Positions 1 to 11,300 of a DNA stretch of 64,000 nucleotides are shown piece by piece (the first letter of the stretch is position 1; each line of letters opens with the position of its first letter). The position numbers and the translations under genes were made by a program. This DNA is from Saprospiraceae bacterium. Its GTDB lineage: Bacteria > Bacteroidota > Bacteroidia > Chitinophagales > Saprospiraceae. The stretch is taken from positions 239,204-303,203 of the forward strand of contig JADKAE010000010.1 in assembly GCA_016715405.1 (NCBI GenBank), given 5' to 3'. Below the pieces are notes generated by a model. The model saw only the letters and a list, made by a program, of their open reading frames with translations. It did not search any database and was not told where the DNA came from.

Positions 1-690
1 GTTGATAGCTTGTTCAAAACCCTCCACGCCCAGTTTTTCGTCGGCAATAGACACGCCGATTGACGATCCCTGGTTGGCCGGTCGTATCACCATTGGGAAT
101 CCCACCTTATCGACAGATTGGTAGTAGAAGGTTTCGATATCGGCGGCGAGCCAGTCTTCGCGTTTGAGCGTCATTACCGTGGGCTCAGAAAAGCCTTTTT
201 CCGCCATCAGGCGTTTTTGCAGGGCTTTGTCCATGCCGATTTCGCTGGCGCGAATACCGCTGCCGGTATAGGGGATATGCAGGTTTTGCAGCTCGCGCTG
301 AATTTGGCCGTCTTCACCATAAAGCCCGTGCAGCGCCAAAAAAGCCACGTGCATCAAGGTGGGTAACTCGCTGGGTTCAACCCGGCGGCCTACTTCGGCT
401 ATCATCCGGTCTTGTTCCGCTATGCTCAGGGCGCCCAGGCTTTCGGAATAGATTTGGAATTCATTGGGAGAAGGGGGTAACTGGTCGATAGGCGGGTAGA
501 AATCGCGTATGGTGCCTTTGTAGATAAACTGCCAGTCGAGCAAAATGAAGTTCTTCTGGCTATCTACAAAAATAGGCACCGGCTCGAAGAGCGATTTGTT
601 CAAATTATCATATACGGTGCGACCTCCAGCAAAGGAAATTTCGCGTTCGCGGGAAGGGCCCCCAAAGAAAATGCCGACTCTTAGCTTCAT
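1..690 (-). CDS. ddl: D-alanine--D-alanine ligase, N-terminal part (runs off the window)
   Basis: Encodes the first 230 residues of a D-Ala-D-Ala ligase, the cytoplasmic ATP-grasp enzyme that makes the terminal dipeptide of peptidoglycan precursors. The start at 690 begins MKLRVGIFFGGPSREREISF, the Ddl N-terminal substrate-binding signature (GGxSxEREIS). It is followed by the conserved ALHGLYGEDGQIQ segment, IPYTGSG and the central-domain start MDKALQKRLM. The ATP-grasp core lies mostly beyond base 1. The frame is intact. A TAAATTTG element at 720-727 on the minus strand fits a promoter for this gene. Confidence 0.93.
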   Translation of the reverse strand, partial: MKLRVGIFFGGPSREREISFAGGRTVYDNLNKSLFEPVPIFVDSQKNFILLDWQFIYKGTIRDFYPPIDQLPPSPNEFQIYSESLGALSIAEQDRMIAEVGRRVEPSELPTLMHVAFLALHGLYGEDGQIQRELQNLHIPYTGSGIRASEIGMDKALQKRLMAEKGFSEPTVMTLKREDWLAADIETFYYQSVDKVGFPMVIRPANQGSSIGVSIADEKLGVEGFEQAIN

Positions 691-719
691 ATAGTTTACC
701 AGGTAGCTTAAATAACCTG

Positions 720-727
720 CAAATTTA
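720..727 (-). promoter_or_regulatory. Bacteroidota -7 element for ddl
   Basis: Minus-strand reading is TAAATTTG, matching TAnnTTTG, the -7 consensus of the Bacteroidota housekeeping sigma factor. It lies 30 bases before the ddl start and just after the terminator of the upstream gene, so ddl probably has its own promoter. Confidence 0.55.
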
Positions 728-736
728 GTAAAAACA

Positions 737-768
737 TGAGGCATCCCGAATTTTTTCGAGATGCCTCA
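737..768 (-). terminator. Rho-independent terminator after the PA-domain T9SS gene
   Basis: Inverted repeat TGAGGCATC ... GATGCCTCA, with further pairing of CGAA and TTCG inside. On the minus strand it is followed by TGTTTTTAC. It sits 57 bases after the stop of the leftward gene ending at 825. Confidence 0.75.
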
Positions 769-824
769 TTCACTTTAAGAAAAACGGTGTGAAATATCCC
801 GGCTATACCGGTTGAATTTCGACA

Positions 825-3800
825 TTATTCGATAATAACCTTCCTGGTTACCTGCGAAGCGCCGTCCATGAGTTGAATCATGTAAGCGCCTGCCGGGAAC
901 TGGCGGGAATCGATTTCCACGGTGCCGTTCAGTGATTGACCCATATAGCGGTTGTACACCAGAGCACCCTGTGCATTAAAGATGCGAATATTGAATTGTT
1001 GAACCGTTTCCGAGAAATCGTAGCGGATATTCAATACATCATTAACAGGGTTCGGGAAAATCTTCACGCCGTTTTGGAGGGTGAATTCTTCCACGTCAAC
1101 CACCTGGTTACACGTTACGCAGTAAGCGAAACAAACAACAGGGGAGTGTCACGTCGGCCGTTCCTGTATTGTAGAAGCGATCGCCGAAGCCACCGGTCGT
1201 ACAGTTCGTGCCTATGCTGGTGTTGATAGATTCCCATCCGTCGGTACCGTTTTTAAATTTGTAGGTAACCGTCGAATTTTCCGGAATAGCCACCGTAGCG
1301 GTATAGATGCCGTCGCCATTGCCATCGCTCATCGGGAGGTTTTGGAAATCGCTGAATGAACCGGCGAGGAATACGCCGCTCGGATCAACGGTCTGCAGCG
1401 CCATATCAACCTGGAAGGTCACGTCTACCGTAAGCGGGTTGAAGATAAGTTCCCACAGGAAAGCATCTTCCGAGAAACGATCGTTCCATTCGATGAGGTA
1501 GGTAGTACCTGCGGTAACGGGCACGTCGGTAACTTGAGAGGGGCCGGCAGTGCCTAAGCAGTCATCATCGCTTTCAGCAACTACCGTGAGGCTGTTGAGC
1601 GTTGTGCAGTCGCCGGTGTATACCCAGAGGCGGGTATCGCTGGCAGCGCCGTTGCAGGAAGTAATCGTCATTGTACCGTTTGTGGTGGGGGTAAACGAAA
1701 ACCATTGCGAATTGGCATACGGCGTTTCAGACAGGGTGCTGGTGCCGATGGTGGGGCCGGCTACGGAAGCGTCGCCGGTAAATTCTTCGATTGCATATTC
1801 ACCAGGCGTAACAGCTACTGCGGTTTGGCAGAAGTCGCCTTCTGCGGGTGCATCGGTAGAGAAGGTCAATTCGAAATCAAAGCCGGTGGTTTCCCAGGCG
1901 TCGTCCCACATGATGTAATAGGTCTCGCCCGCTTCCACGATGGCTTCGCGATAGCTGGCGTAAAGATCGCCGCCAGCTGCCAGTTCGCACATATCGTCAT
2001 TCACGCCCATTACTTCGAGGCTTTGGCATTCGCCTTTGAAAATCCAGCCGCGCGAATCAGCGCCGCCGCCGCAGGAGGAAATACTGATAACGCCGTCTTG
2101 TGTAGGCGTATAAGTAAACCAGTAGCCTGCGCCACCCTCGCCGCCGCTGCCAAGGTCATAGGCGCCGCCGTAGCAGGTAAGTTCGGGCACTGCATGAACG
2201 CCAGGCTGTATCTCTACTGCCGTGTAGCAGTATTGACCTAGGCCTGCATCGGGAATTTGGACAAACTGAACATTGTCCAAATAATACTCATCGTTGGCGT
2301 CACGAGGGTAGAAGTTGATACCGTTGAGTTGGTTGAGCGGGAAAGCGGCGCTGCCATTGGTAATGCCATCGCTGAATTTCCAGGCTGCTACGGTAGTTTC
2401 ATCTATAACAAGTCGGGCTTGGTCGTTGTCGAGGTCCACAAAGAGATATACTTGGAACCAGGTATCGTTGGGATAGGAGAAACGCGGGGTTTCAGCAGGT
2501 ACGTTATCAGGATAAATCGTAAGATAGCCGGTACCGTCGCCTTCATCGCCCAAGAAAGCGTCCATAGCCCAGAAGCCGGCAGAAGCAGTGGGGGCCTGGT
2601 GCTGAACGTTGAAATAGGCCCGTTTGCCGGTGGCGATGTACATGTACCAGGCTACTGCGTAGTGATCCTGTGTCTTGTCGCCGAGAAGCAGCAGAGCATC
2701 CTGACCGGTAACGGCGCCGGAAACCTTAAAGGATTGGGCGCCGGTTTCAGCTTGCTCAGTATTTACAACCACAGAGCTTGTTGCGCCGGGCCATGAGCCC
2801 CAGTGGTCTGCGCCTGTTTGACCCTGTACGTTGCCGGCAGTATATCCTTCAGCGTCATCATCGATGATAATCAACGGATCTTCGCAATCGTCAACCACAA
2901 ATACGCAATCGCCGCAGCTGCTGAAGCAAACAGACGGTATGTTCGTACCTGCAGGGTCCAAAACAATAAACGGACGGAAGTTGAATCCGAAAATAGAAGG
3001 CACGCCGCAGTCGTTGGGCACGCTTTCCACGTTGGCGGCAGAAACCAGACCATTTACGAAGACGTAGCCTACCGTATCCAGCACGGTAATATTAGCAGAG
3101 CCGGAATACACGCCGTCGCCATCGACATCAGCGAGGATCAACTCTGTTAGTGTAGGGTTGCCCGAAGAGCCGTAGGCTACGCTGACTCCGTCGGGGCCCA
3201 CTGTTTCGAGTGCCATGTCCACATTGAAGGTCACAAGTGCCTGTGGTAGGGTAGTGTTTTCGGTCAGCGTAAAATCGAAGCCGTTGAAGTCCCAGCGGTC
3301 GTCCCAGTAGATAAAATACTGTTGGCCGGCCACTGCGAGGAAGCTCAGTTCGGAGGCAAAGTCGCCATTGTCGGGGTCGCAATCGTCATTGACATCAAGA
3401 AGCGTAAGGGCGGCGCAGTCGGCGCCGGAAATAACAGCCAGGCGGGAGTCAACGAGTTGGCCGCAGGAACTTACTGTAGCAATGTTATTCACAGTAGGCG
3501 TATAGGAATACCATTTTGCGTTGGAGTTGTTGTCCAATACGCCGGTGACAAATACTGCTCCGAAACCACCGGAGATCTCAGCTACCGTATGCGTGCCGGG
3601 GCCGATAGGTATTGCCGTTGCGCATACCTCGCCGGCGCCGGGAGGGATGGGATCTGGAGAGAACGTTACGTTTACTCCTTCAGTAAGGTTAGCCTTGATG
3701 GTTTCACATGCTGCCCAGGAAAGCATCACCACGGGGATGTTGATCGTTTCGGTGGGCGTACCTCCCATTACTAAAGCCTTGTGCGGGAAGTCGGGAGTGT

Positions 3801-4128
3801 TATTGCATACAATGACGGCAATAGCGCCTGCTTGTTGGGCAACAACGGCCTTTATGGCAAAGCCGCATGTACCCCTATCCATTAGCGCGACCGAACCGGT
3901 CAGGCTATTCAAGGGGACTGTGCAGCCGTTGGCAGGGTCGGCATAAACAACATCTCCTGTGGTTCCGGTTAGGTCCGGTGAGAAAGCGGCCTTGAGGGCC
4001 TGATAGTCGCCTGCAATTCCAGCAGGGGCATTGACCGTAATTTTAACGATTTGGGCATCGGTCGTTGCGGTCCATGCCAATAAAGCTATCGCTAAAGCCC
4101 ACAGCTTAGACAAGTAGCAGTTCTTCAT
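825..4128 (-). CDS. Secreted PA-domain protein with T9SS type A sorting domain (one frameshift)
   Basis: A secreted, repeat-built protein of about 1100 residues. The start at 4128 gives a clear signal peptide (MKNCYLSKLWALAIALLAW...TDAQ). A protease-associated (PA) domain follows at about residues 25-165. Next come three copies of a roughly 130-residue beta module with the pattern CxTA...PG.H.V.E ... YTPT ... SSCG ... DSR ... NDD.C ... YYI.WDD....GFDF. A lectin/glucanase-like segment lies between copies one and two, and there are two VTFxVDMAL modules. The C-terminus (IFPNPVNDVLNIRYDF ... GAYMIQLMDG) is a T9SS type A sorting domain. It is separated from the body by a one-base frameshift in the C run at 1141-1144; undoing it gives LPVVCFAYCVTCNQVVDVEE. 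The frameshift is probably a sequencing error. No catalytic domain was recognised, so surface adhesion or binding is a guess. Confidence 0.8.
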
Positions 4129-4229
4129 ACTAACGGGTTTTGATGATGAAATGATGAATGTTAAAGATAGAAATTTTTTGAATAAATTTTTAGCAATGTG
4201 AATGACAAATACGAGACAAAAACGCGGTA

Positions 4230-5381
4230 TTAGAAATCCGTCCATTTATGCTCGCTTGCGCTTGACTGCACCACCTTTTGAATAAACAGCATGCCCCTTA
4301 CGCCATCGTCAACCGATGGGAAATCCTCGTATACCGTATCGACCGGCTTTCCTTCCAGTCTTGCGCGCAGGCAAAAGGCGAAATTGCGGTAAATGTTGGC
4401 AAAAGCCTCGAGATATCCTTCGGGGTGGCCTGCTGGGATACGGGTATGCGCATGCGCTTGCCGGCTTAATGTGCCCACGCCGGTTCGCAAGATCTGCGTG
4501 GGTTGATCCAGCCATTTTACCAACAGGGTATTGGGCTCCATCTGGCGCCATTCGAGGCCGCCTTTTTCGCCGTAAACGCGGATGTTGAGGTTGTTTTCTT
4601 CGCCTGCTGAAATTTGGCTGGCGTGCAGAATCCCTTTGGCGCCGTTTTCAAAACGGAGCAGTACATTGCCGTCGTCGTTGAGCAGGCGGCCAGGAACAAA
4701 AATACTGAGATCGGCGCAAAGCTCGGTTATCTTGAGTCCGGTGATGTATTCCGCCAGGTTTTCGGCGTGGGTACCAATATCGCCCATAGCGCCGGCTATA
4801 CCGGAGCGTTGGGGGTCGGTACGCCAGGCTGCCTGCTTGGAGGGGGTATCTTCAACTTTTGTAGATAACCAACCTTGCGGGTATTCCACCACAATTTTGC
4901 GCAAAGCACCTAACTGGCCTTCTTTTATCATTTGACGGGCGTGTTTCACCATGGGGTAACCCGTATAATTGTGGGTAAGGGCAAACAACAGGCCCGTTTT
5001 TTTTACCAGCGCCTGCAATTCGTAGGCTTCCTCCATAGTAAAACACAGGGGTTTATCGCAAACCACATGAAATCCGTTTTCGAGGGCCATCTTGGCCGGC
5101 GCAAAATGCATGTGGTTGGGCGTCACGATAGAAACGAACTGCATGCGCGTATCGGCGGGCAGTTGTTTTTCTTTAATTATCATTTCCTGGAAGGAGCCAT
5201 AAGCGCGGTCGGCCTGCAAATACAGGACTTCGCCGGAGGCTTTCGACTTTTGGGGGTCGCTGCTAAAAGCGCCGCAAACCAATTCAATTTCGCCGTCGAG
5301 GTTGGCAGCCATGCGGTGCACGCCGCCGATGAATGCGCCGATACCGCCGCCCACCATGCCCATGCGCAATTTTTCAGGCAT
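4230..5381 (-). CDS. Gfo/Idh/MocA family oxidoreductase
   Basis: 383-residue cytoplasmic NAD(P)-dependent sugar-type dehydrogenase. The N-terminal Rossmann fold shows MGMVGGGIGAFIGGVHR. SIVTPNHMHFAPAKMALENG and VVCDKPL (equivalent of the EKP motif with the catalytic lysine) follow. DIGTHAENLAEYITG contains the usual GxH...D/E active-site histidine. No signal peptide is present. The gene lies 24 bases downstream of a second Gfo/Idh/MocA gene on the same strand, so the two probably form an operon acting on the same sugar or polyol. The substrate cannot be read from sequence. Confidence 0.88.
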   Translation of the reverse strand: MPEKLRMGMVGGGIGAFIGGVHRMAANLDGEIELVCGAFSSDPQKSKASGEVLYLQADRAYGSFQEMIIKEKQLPADTRMQFVSIVTPNHMHFAPAKMALENGFHVVCDKPLCFTMEEAYELQALVKKTGLLFALTHNYTGYPMVKHARQMIKEGQLGALRKIVVEYPQGWLSTKVEDTPSKQAAWRTDPQRSGIAGAMGDIGTHAENLAEYITGLKITELCADLSIFVPGRLLNDDGNVLLRFENGAKGILHASQISAGEENNLNIRVYGEKGGLEWRQMEPNTLLVKWLDQPTQILRTGVGTLSRQAHAHTRIPAGHPEGYLEAFANIYRNFAFCLRARLEGKPVDTVYEDFPSVDDGVRGMLFIQKVVQSSASEHKWTDF

Positions 5382-5405
5382 ACGATCAAATTAACTTCGT
5401 AGTGA

Positions 5406-6794
5406 TCAATTATTCATGTCTACTTTTTCAACCGTACGCATCATACGGCTTTTTTCGGCGGTAAAGCCGATAAGATGGCTTTCCATGGCTGCATCTAAAG
5501 TAGAGGTAAGCAGGGAAGGGTCTCTGCGCGATACGGCCTGCACCCAGTCGCGGGCCAGCCCCCAGTCGCCACCGCCGTGGCCTGATTTTATCTGGACGTT
5601 TTCGTCGACATTCCATTTCGTCACCTCGCCGTTTTGGAAATTGGCCAGGTAAATATCGGTTTCATCGCCTACCAGATCGCCCATGCTGCCCATAATTCTG
5701 GTGCGGCGGCCGGCGTAATTGGTAAAGGCTTCCATGTTGAAATTAACGGTAATACCGCCTTCGAATTCCATCATTACTATTTGATGGTCGAGCACGTCGT
5801 TGTCGCATTGGTATACACAACGGCCATAGGGGCCTTCTTTGAGATTTTTCATAATGGCTTCTGGCCACAGCGTTTTGTCTTCGGGCAAATCGAAATGGTG
5901 GAGCCAGCTTTGATTGCGATGGTAGATACGCAGGGCGGAATAGGGGCAAGTAGCTTCCACGGCGCAACCATCGGAGCAGCGCTTGGTGCTGCCTGCCGGC
6001 GCGTTTTCTTTGCGGAACCATTTGAGCGAGCCGAAAGAACTCACATGCGTACAGCTTTTGCCCAGCCACCACCTGATGATGTCGAGATCGTGGCATGATT
6101 TAGCCAGCAGGATAGGGTTGGTTTCAGATGCTTTGCGCCAGTTGCCGCGCACGTAGGAGTGCGACATGTGGATATGCTGAATGGGCTCCATGTGTTGAAC
6201 GCTAACGATAGCGCCCAATACGCCGGAATCGATGATCTCTTTGACCTTGCGGTAATACGGTGAATAACGCAGCACGTGGCAGACGCCGACGATGCGGTTG
6301 TGCTTTTTGGCCTGATCGAGGATGTCTTTGCACTCTTGCCAGCTTTGCGCAATGGGTTTTTCGAGCAATAAATCGTAACCCATTTCCAGGGCTTTCATAG
6401 CGGGGCCGTAGTGCAAATGATCGGGAGTGGTAATGATCACGGCATCGGCAAATTTGGGCCTGTCAAAGACGTGCTCCCAGGTTACAAACCGGTTTTTATC
6501 GGTGATCTTGTGTTTTTTTGCATAACGTTCGTTGCGCAGGGGAATTGGTTCAGCTACGCCCACGATGTCGAGCTCTGCGGGAAATTCGTGGGCAAAATTA
6601 CCATACACATTACCCCGGTTGCCGGCGCCTAACACAATGGCAGTCATGGGCTTGTCCAGGGGTAGATAAGCGGGCCAAGGCATTTCGTAGGTGTATTCCG
6701 AAATATTACTGAGGGCGTCGACGGGTAACATGGCGCCTGCGGAAAAAACGCCAAGGGCTTTTAGCCAATCGCGGCGGGACCATTCTTTTTGCAT
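5406..6794 (-). CDS. Tat-exported Gfo/Idh/MocA family oxidoreductase with Cys cluster
   Basis: 462 residues. The N-terminus MQKEWSRRDWLKALGVFSAG is a twin-arginine (SRRDWLK) signal, so the folded, cofactor-bound enzyme is probably exported. The Rossmann motif is VLGAGNRGNVYG, followed by TTPDHLHYGPAMKALE and LLEKPIAQSW (EKP lysine). The catalytic-region motif SCHDLDIIRWW is also present. A cysteine cluster (CSDGCAVEATCPYSA, then CVYQC) interrupts the C-terminal domain; this subfamily feature may bind metal. GH109-type glycosidases are built on the same fold, so hydrolysis by an NAD-dependent mechanism is a possible alternative to dehydrogenation. It is the first gene of the pair. Confidence 0.85.
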   Translation of the reverse strand: MQKEWSRRDWLKALGVFSAGAMLPVDALSNISEYTYEMPWPAYLPLDKPMTAIVLGAGNRGNVYGNFAHEFPAELDIVGVAEPIPLRNERYAKKHKITDKNRFVTWEHVFDRPKFADAVIITTPDHLHYGPAMKALEMGYDLLLEKPIAQSWQECKDILDQAKKHNRIVGVCHVLRYSPYYRKVKEIIDSGVLGAIVSVQHMEPIQHIHMSHSYVRGNWRKASETNPILLAKSCHDLDIIRWWLGKSCTHVSSFGSLKWFRKENAPAGSTKRCSDGCAVEATCPYSALRIYHRNQSWLHHFDLPEDKTLWPEAIMKNLKEGPYGRCVYQCDNDVLDHQIVMMEFEGGITVNFNMEAFTNYAGRRTRIMGSMGDLVGDETDIYLANFQNGEVTKWNVDENVQIKSGHGGGDWGLARDWVQAVSRRDPSLLTSTLDAAMESHLIGFTAEKSRMMRTVEKVDMNN

Positions 6795-6875
6795 GGTGTG
6801 TAGATATTTGCCGCCGCTATATTACTAAAATATCCTGTCGTTGCCAAATATTATCGCGCTTCAATAGTTTGTAAA

Positions 6876-8147
6876 CTAATCAGCAACCACAAATTTTCCC
6901 TGCCATTGATCTCCCTGATCATACCAGACGGTCAGATAATATAGCCCGGAAGGCAAGCTGCTTACATCAATTACGTTTGAAGCGTCCCATGTCCATTTTC
7001 GAATAATAGACCCAGCGGCATTGCAGATGGATAACTGGGAAATCTTTTCCATTTCCCGGCCTTCGATAGTGAGATGTCCCGATGCCGGATTGGGATAGAG
7101 CGACAGAGACGGGGACGGTGAAGGCGAATTGGGGATGTCAGTGATCAGGCTGTTTCGGAGGATAGCCCCATTATTGCCCACTACAAACGCTGCACGGTTG
7201 TCTACGCCTGCAATAGCATTTAAGGGAGTATTTGCCAGGTGGTCGGGTTCCCAGCTGGCTCCTCCATCGGCGGTGACGTAGAGGGCGCCGTTATCGCCTG
7301 CAGCATAACCCCGCACATCGTCTTCGAAAAATGCGTCATTGATATAAGCGGGTACATGCTCATTCACAACTTCGGCATTAAACCGCCAGCTGTTTACGCC
7401 GTCGGAATTGTCGTAATAATAACCCGATGTTTTTACCAGTTGGTTGTAAGGACTGGGAGTAAAGCCAAGAAATTGGTTCATAAAAAAGTAACCGATATCT
7501 GCATTCACGAAATAGGCAGCGGTATAAGCGCCTGCGTTGGGAAAGTCGAAAGGAAACAAAGGCTGCCAGCTCAACCCGCTATCAGCGCTGCGAAAACTAT
7601 AGTTGGAATAAGTTGCAAAACCGCCGATATTGGCAAATACATAACCCGTTTGTGGTGTGGGAAAATGCATTTGGTCGGGAACAGTAGTCCCGCCAATTGA
7701 AATATTGGTCGGCGTCCAATTAATCCCGTCATTATCGCTGTAGGAGACGTATTGAGCGTTAAGGGCAAAAGCTCGTTGGCCGCCCAGTGCCAGTGCAGCA
7801 CCGTTGGCGACTTCTTCCCACTGTTGGCCTCCGTCTCTTGTGAGATATACCTTGCCGATGTAAAAATCATTTTCTGCAATGAGCAGGGTGTCAATTCCGA
7901 GAACCAGCACGGATCGGAGATCGGTTAATGTAATATTTCCTATTTGCGTCCAGTTTTCTCCACTGTCTGCGGTTAACAGCACAATACCATTATTGCCCAC
8001 GGCGGCGCCATAATCGGCGTTGAGCATATGGATGCCAGTGAGTGTTTGCGTCGTGCCGGAATTAAGCGGTATCCACTGGGCGCTAAGGGTAGAAAAACTT
8101 ACAATAAACAGACTGCATGCCTGAATGAGGCGATATATGTTTTTCAT
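6876..8147 (-). CDS. YCF48/BNR-repeat secreted protein with T9SS type A sorting domain
   Basis: 423 residues with an N-terminal signal peptide (YRLIQACSLFIVSFSTLSAQ). A beta-propeller is built from YCF48/sialidase-like repeats, each with a form of GxAVGNNGIVLLTxDSGxNW (for example VGNNGIVLLTADSGENW, YVTADGGASWEP, VVGNNGAILR). A Pro/Ser linker (NSPSPSPSLSLYPNP) leads to a type A T9SS C-terminal domain ending SSLPSGLYYLTVWYDQG ... KFVV. It is probably cell-surface or secreted. The propeller suggests binding; no sialidase catalytic residues were recognised. Confidence 0.82.
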   Translation of the reverse strand: MKNIYRLIQACSLFIVSFSTLSAQWIPLNSGTTQTLTGIHMLNADYGAAVGNNGIVLLTADSGENWTQIGNITLTDLRSVLVLGIDTLLIAENDFYIGKVYLTRDGGQQWEEVANGAALALGGQRAFALNAQYVSYSDNDGINWTPTNISIGGTTVPDQMHFPTPQTGYVFANIGGFATYSNYSFRSADSGLSWQPLFPFDFPNAGAYTAAYFVNADIGYFFMNQFLGFTPSPYNQLVKTSGYYYDNSDGVNSWRFNAEVVNEHVPAYINDAFFEDDVRGYAAGDNGALYVTADGGASWEPDHLANTPLNAIAGVDNRAAFVVGNNGAILRNSLITDIPNSPSPSPSLSLYPNPASGHLTIEGREMEKISQLSICNAAGSIIRKWTWDASNVIDVSSLPSGLYYLTVWYDQGDQWQGKFVVAD

Positions 8148-8323
8148 AGAACGGGTGATTGTATATTAGAATATAGACGTAACTGCGAGAAAACCGGTTG
8201 GGGTGATTTGTATATATTTTATAAAATAATTTTCCAGCAGGCAGCAATTTATCCGTATTATCGCATCTAATCAGCATTACATTATAAGGACAGAATTTAT
8301 TTTTCCCGAAAACACATAAGCCC

Positions 8324-11300
8324 ATGCGTATTGTTACAGCTTGTTTATTTGTCTTCACTTTTTTTTATCAATTACAGGTTGCTGCTCAAAATCCGCCGTT
8401 GATGGTCATCACGGGGCCAACTGCTGTTTGTGCGGGTAGTTGCGCTACTTACACGGTGACAATAACAGGTGGAGGCGGCCCTGCCAATGTGCACGTGATT
8501 TGGTTTTTGAGCAATGGTGAGCAATATATTACGCAAGGATTCACCCAGGAAATATGTTTTGATGTACCCGGCGCCTATACGGTCAATGCTATTATAGAAT
8601 CAATAGATTTGACCTATCAGGCTTCTTTAACCGTATATGTTACAGATGAAGCGCCGGTCCCCGAATTGTTGTTTTCCGATGCGCCTGCCTGCGCTCATAC
8701 CGATCCTCCCGATTCACTGGGTTGTGATAGGCTTTGTGCACAGACGACGGTGACTTATACCCTGTCTTACCCGTTGTTGTCTCCGCCTTTTCCGGGCATC
8801 AATTTTTTATACGCCGACTTTTCTAATGTTGCTGATGTGCAATATGTAGGCGACCAGGTGCGGATTACCTGGGCCAACCCCGGTATTGGAGAATTGGTAG
8901 CAGCTTATACCTTTGAAAATGCCGGCGGTACTACGCCGCAGTGTACCAGCTTTTTTTACTTATGTGCAGAAGTACTGGCGCCTCCATTGGCCGGATTCAC
9001 GACGAGTCCGGCAGCTTCTAATGATACCATTCGCATTTGTAAAGGTGAGGATATTCAATTTAACAACACGACCACAAATGCCGATACGTATTTGTGGGAT
9101 TTTGGCGACTTCAGTACTTCCAATGTGGCAAGTCCGCTGCATGCTTATAACCAGCCAGGCACATACAATGTCGTGATGATTGCCAGCAGCGATTGCAATT
9201 GTGCAGATACAGCCTATGCCGTAGTGGTGGTAGAGGATACAGATCAACCGCCTATCACCTGCAACGGCGCAGTATGTCCCGGCGCTACGGTAACGTATAC
9301 CACTTCGGCCGTTTGCGCTAGTTATGATTGGACGGTGAGCCCTAATGGCGCGGTCATTGATGGCGGCGGTACAACTGATGAATACATCACGATTACCTGG
9401 AATAGCGGGTATATAGGAGAGGTAGAACTGGCCGTCACCAATTGCGTAGGAGGAGGGCCCTGCTTACGTCCTACTACCATTGAAGTGCCCATTTTATCTG
9501 ACGATGTATTGATAGCAGGTCCGGCAAAGGCCTGCCCCGGTTCCGATGTATTGTATAGCGTCCCGGCATATGACGGTGCAGATATTGTGTGGAGTGTATC
9601 GGCTTATGGGACTATAATTGCGGGCCAGAGTACAAACGAAGTATTAGTCAATTGGGCAGAAAACACCCCATTTGACGAACCCCAGTGGATAGCGGTAGAA
9701 ATTGACCATTGTTATTTGGGTTGTGGAGGCGCCGATACGCTTGAAGTTAATGTAAAACCTGCTTTCAGGGTCACCGGCGCTGTAGAAGCCTGTCCGGGAA
9801 GTACAAGTAACCACAATGCGAGGAGTTTTTTGAATAACGACCCCGTGGTGTCATCGTGGGAGGTACAGGATGCCTCCGGCAATATAGCCTGGACTTCAGG
9901 TGCATCGGCCGCTACGGCCACTGTGCCCTGGAATGTAGCAGCGGGGCAGTACCTCGTGGTAGCTTTTCCGGATACTCCCGGCGACTATTGCATCGATTCG
10001 GCGTTTGTTCGCGTGGCTGTGCCCGACGTAACCCCTCCTATCGATTCTATTGTGGGGCCGGTTCAAATTTGTACAAACCAACCCTATACCTATGAAGTGG
10101 CCACTTCGTTTCCTACCAATAACTTCACCTGGCAGGTAGTGAACGGCGGGGCAACGAGTACCCGAACCGGCCGGCGGATTAGCGTGACCTGGACTTCTCC
10201 CAACAATAATAGTTTGTCGGTAGTGCAAACCACTGCTCAAGGTTGTGTCTCAACACCTGTATTATTGAATATCCAGCAGGTGCAGGCGCCCCCTATAACG
10301 GGCGACAATGACGTGTGCCTGGAAAGTACCGGCCAATACAGCACACAGATTTTGCCCCAAATGCAATACGAATGGCGGATCACGCCGACTGATGCCGGCA
10401 CGATTATCACTGATCCTACTGCGACGCAAATAGACGTGTTGTGGCACAAGACGGGCGCTGCTACAGTGATTCTGGAGGTATGCAACCAAACCACAACATA
10501 TAATGTCAACGTGAGAGCGTTGCCCACCCCATCCGTCGTTCACCCGGCTTCACTTTGCGATAACGTGAGTGCACAGGTACAGACTAGCGCGGCTTTTTCT
10601 GCTTATGTATGGCGAGACGGAGATGGCAGTGTGGTCAGCAATAATACGATGCCTTCATTTGGCCCGGGGTACTATCAGGTGATTGTGACCGATGCGTTTG
10701 GTTGTGTAGGCGAAGAAACTTTTCAGATCGACAACTTACCCGCTCCGGGAGTGCGTATCAGTACGCCGGGGGTGCGATGTTTAAATTTTGGACCGGCAAC
10801 GCTTTATACTATTGGAAACCAGACGAGTAGTTCGTATGAATTGTACCGAGACGGCATGGCGTTGGGTGTAAATGCGGGTTCTTATGTAGCATCTGTGGCA
10901 GGTATTTACACCGTAGAAGTGACTGATGCAAATGGTTGCGTGTCTACGTCCAATGCACTGGAAGTGTATGGCAATTGTGGAGGCGGTGGGGGCGGCGGCG
11001 GCCTTCCCGGCGGTGGTGACGCTTGTGATCCTGCCATCATTACTCCGTTTGATATCATTCCGGGGTCGCCGTGTAACGACCGAAGCTATCAGATAACCAG
11101 CCCCCTGTTTGTCCCCGGATCAGCATTTTGGAATTTTGACGACCCGGAGAGTGGCGCCAACAACTCGTCGATGCTGGATAATCCCAATCACCTGTATGCC
11201 ACGGCCGGTTTTCACGAAGTCGTATTAATTGCCGATTACAATGTTGGCGGTAATATCGTCAGTTGCGGGACGCTTCGGATAGATACCGTGGCATTGGCGG

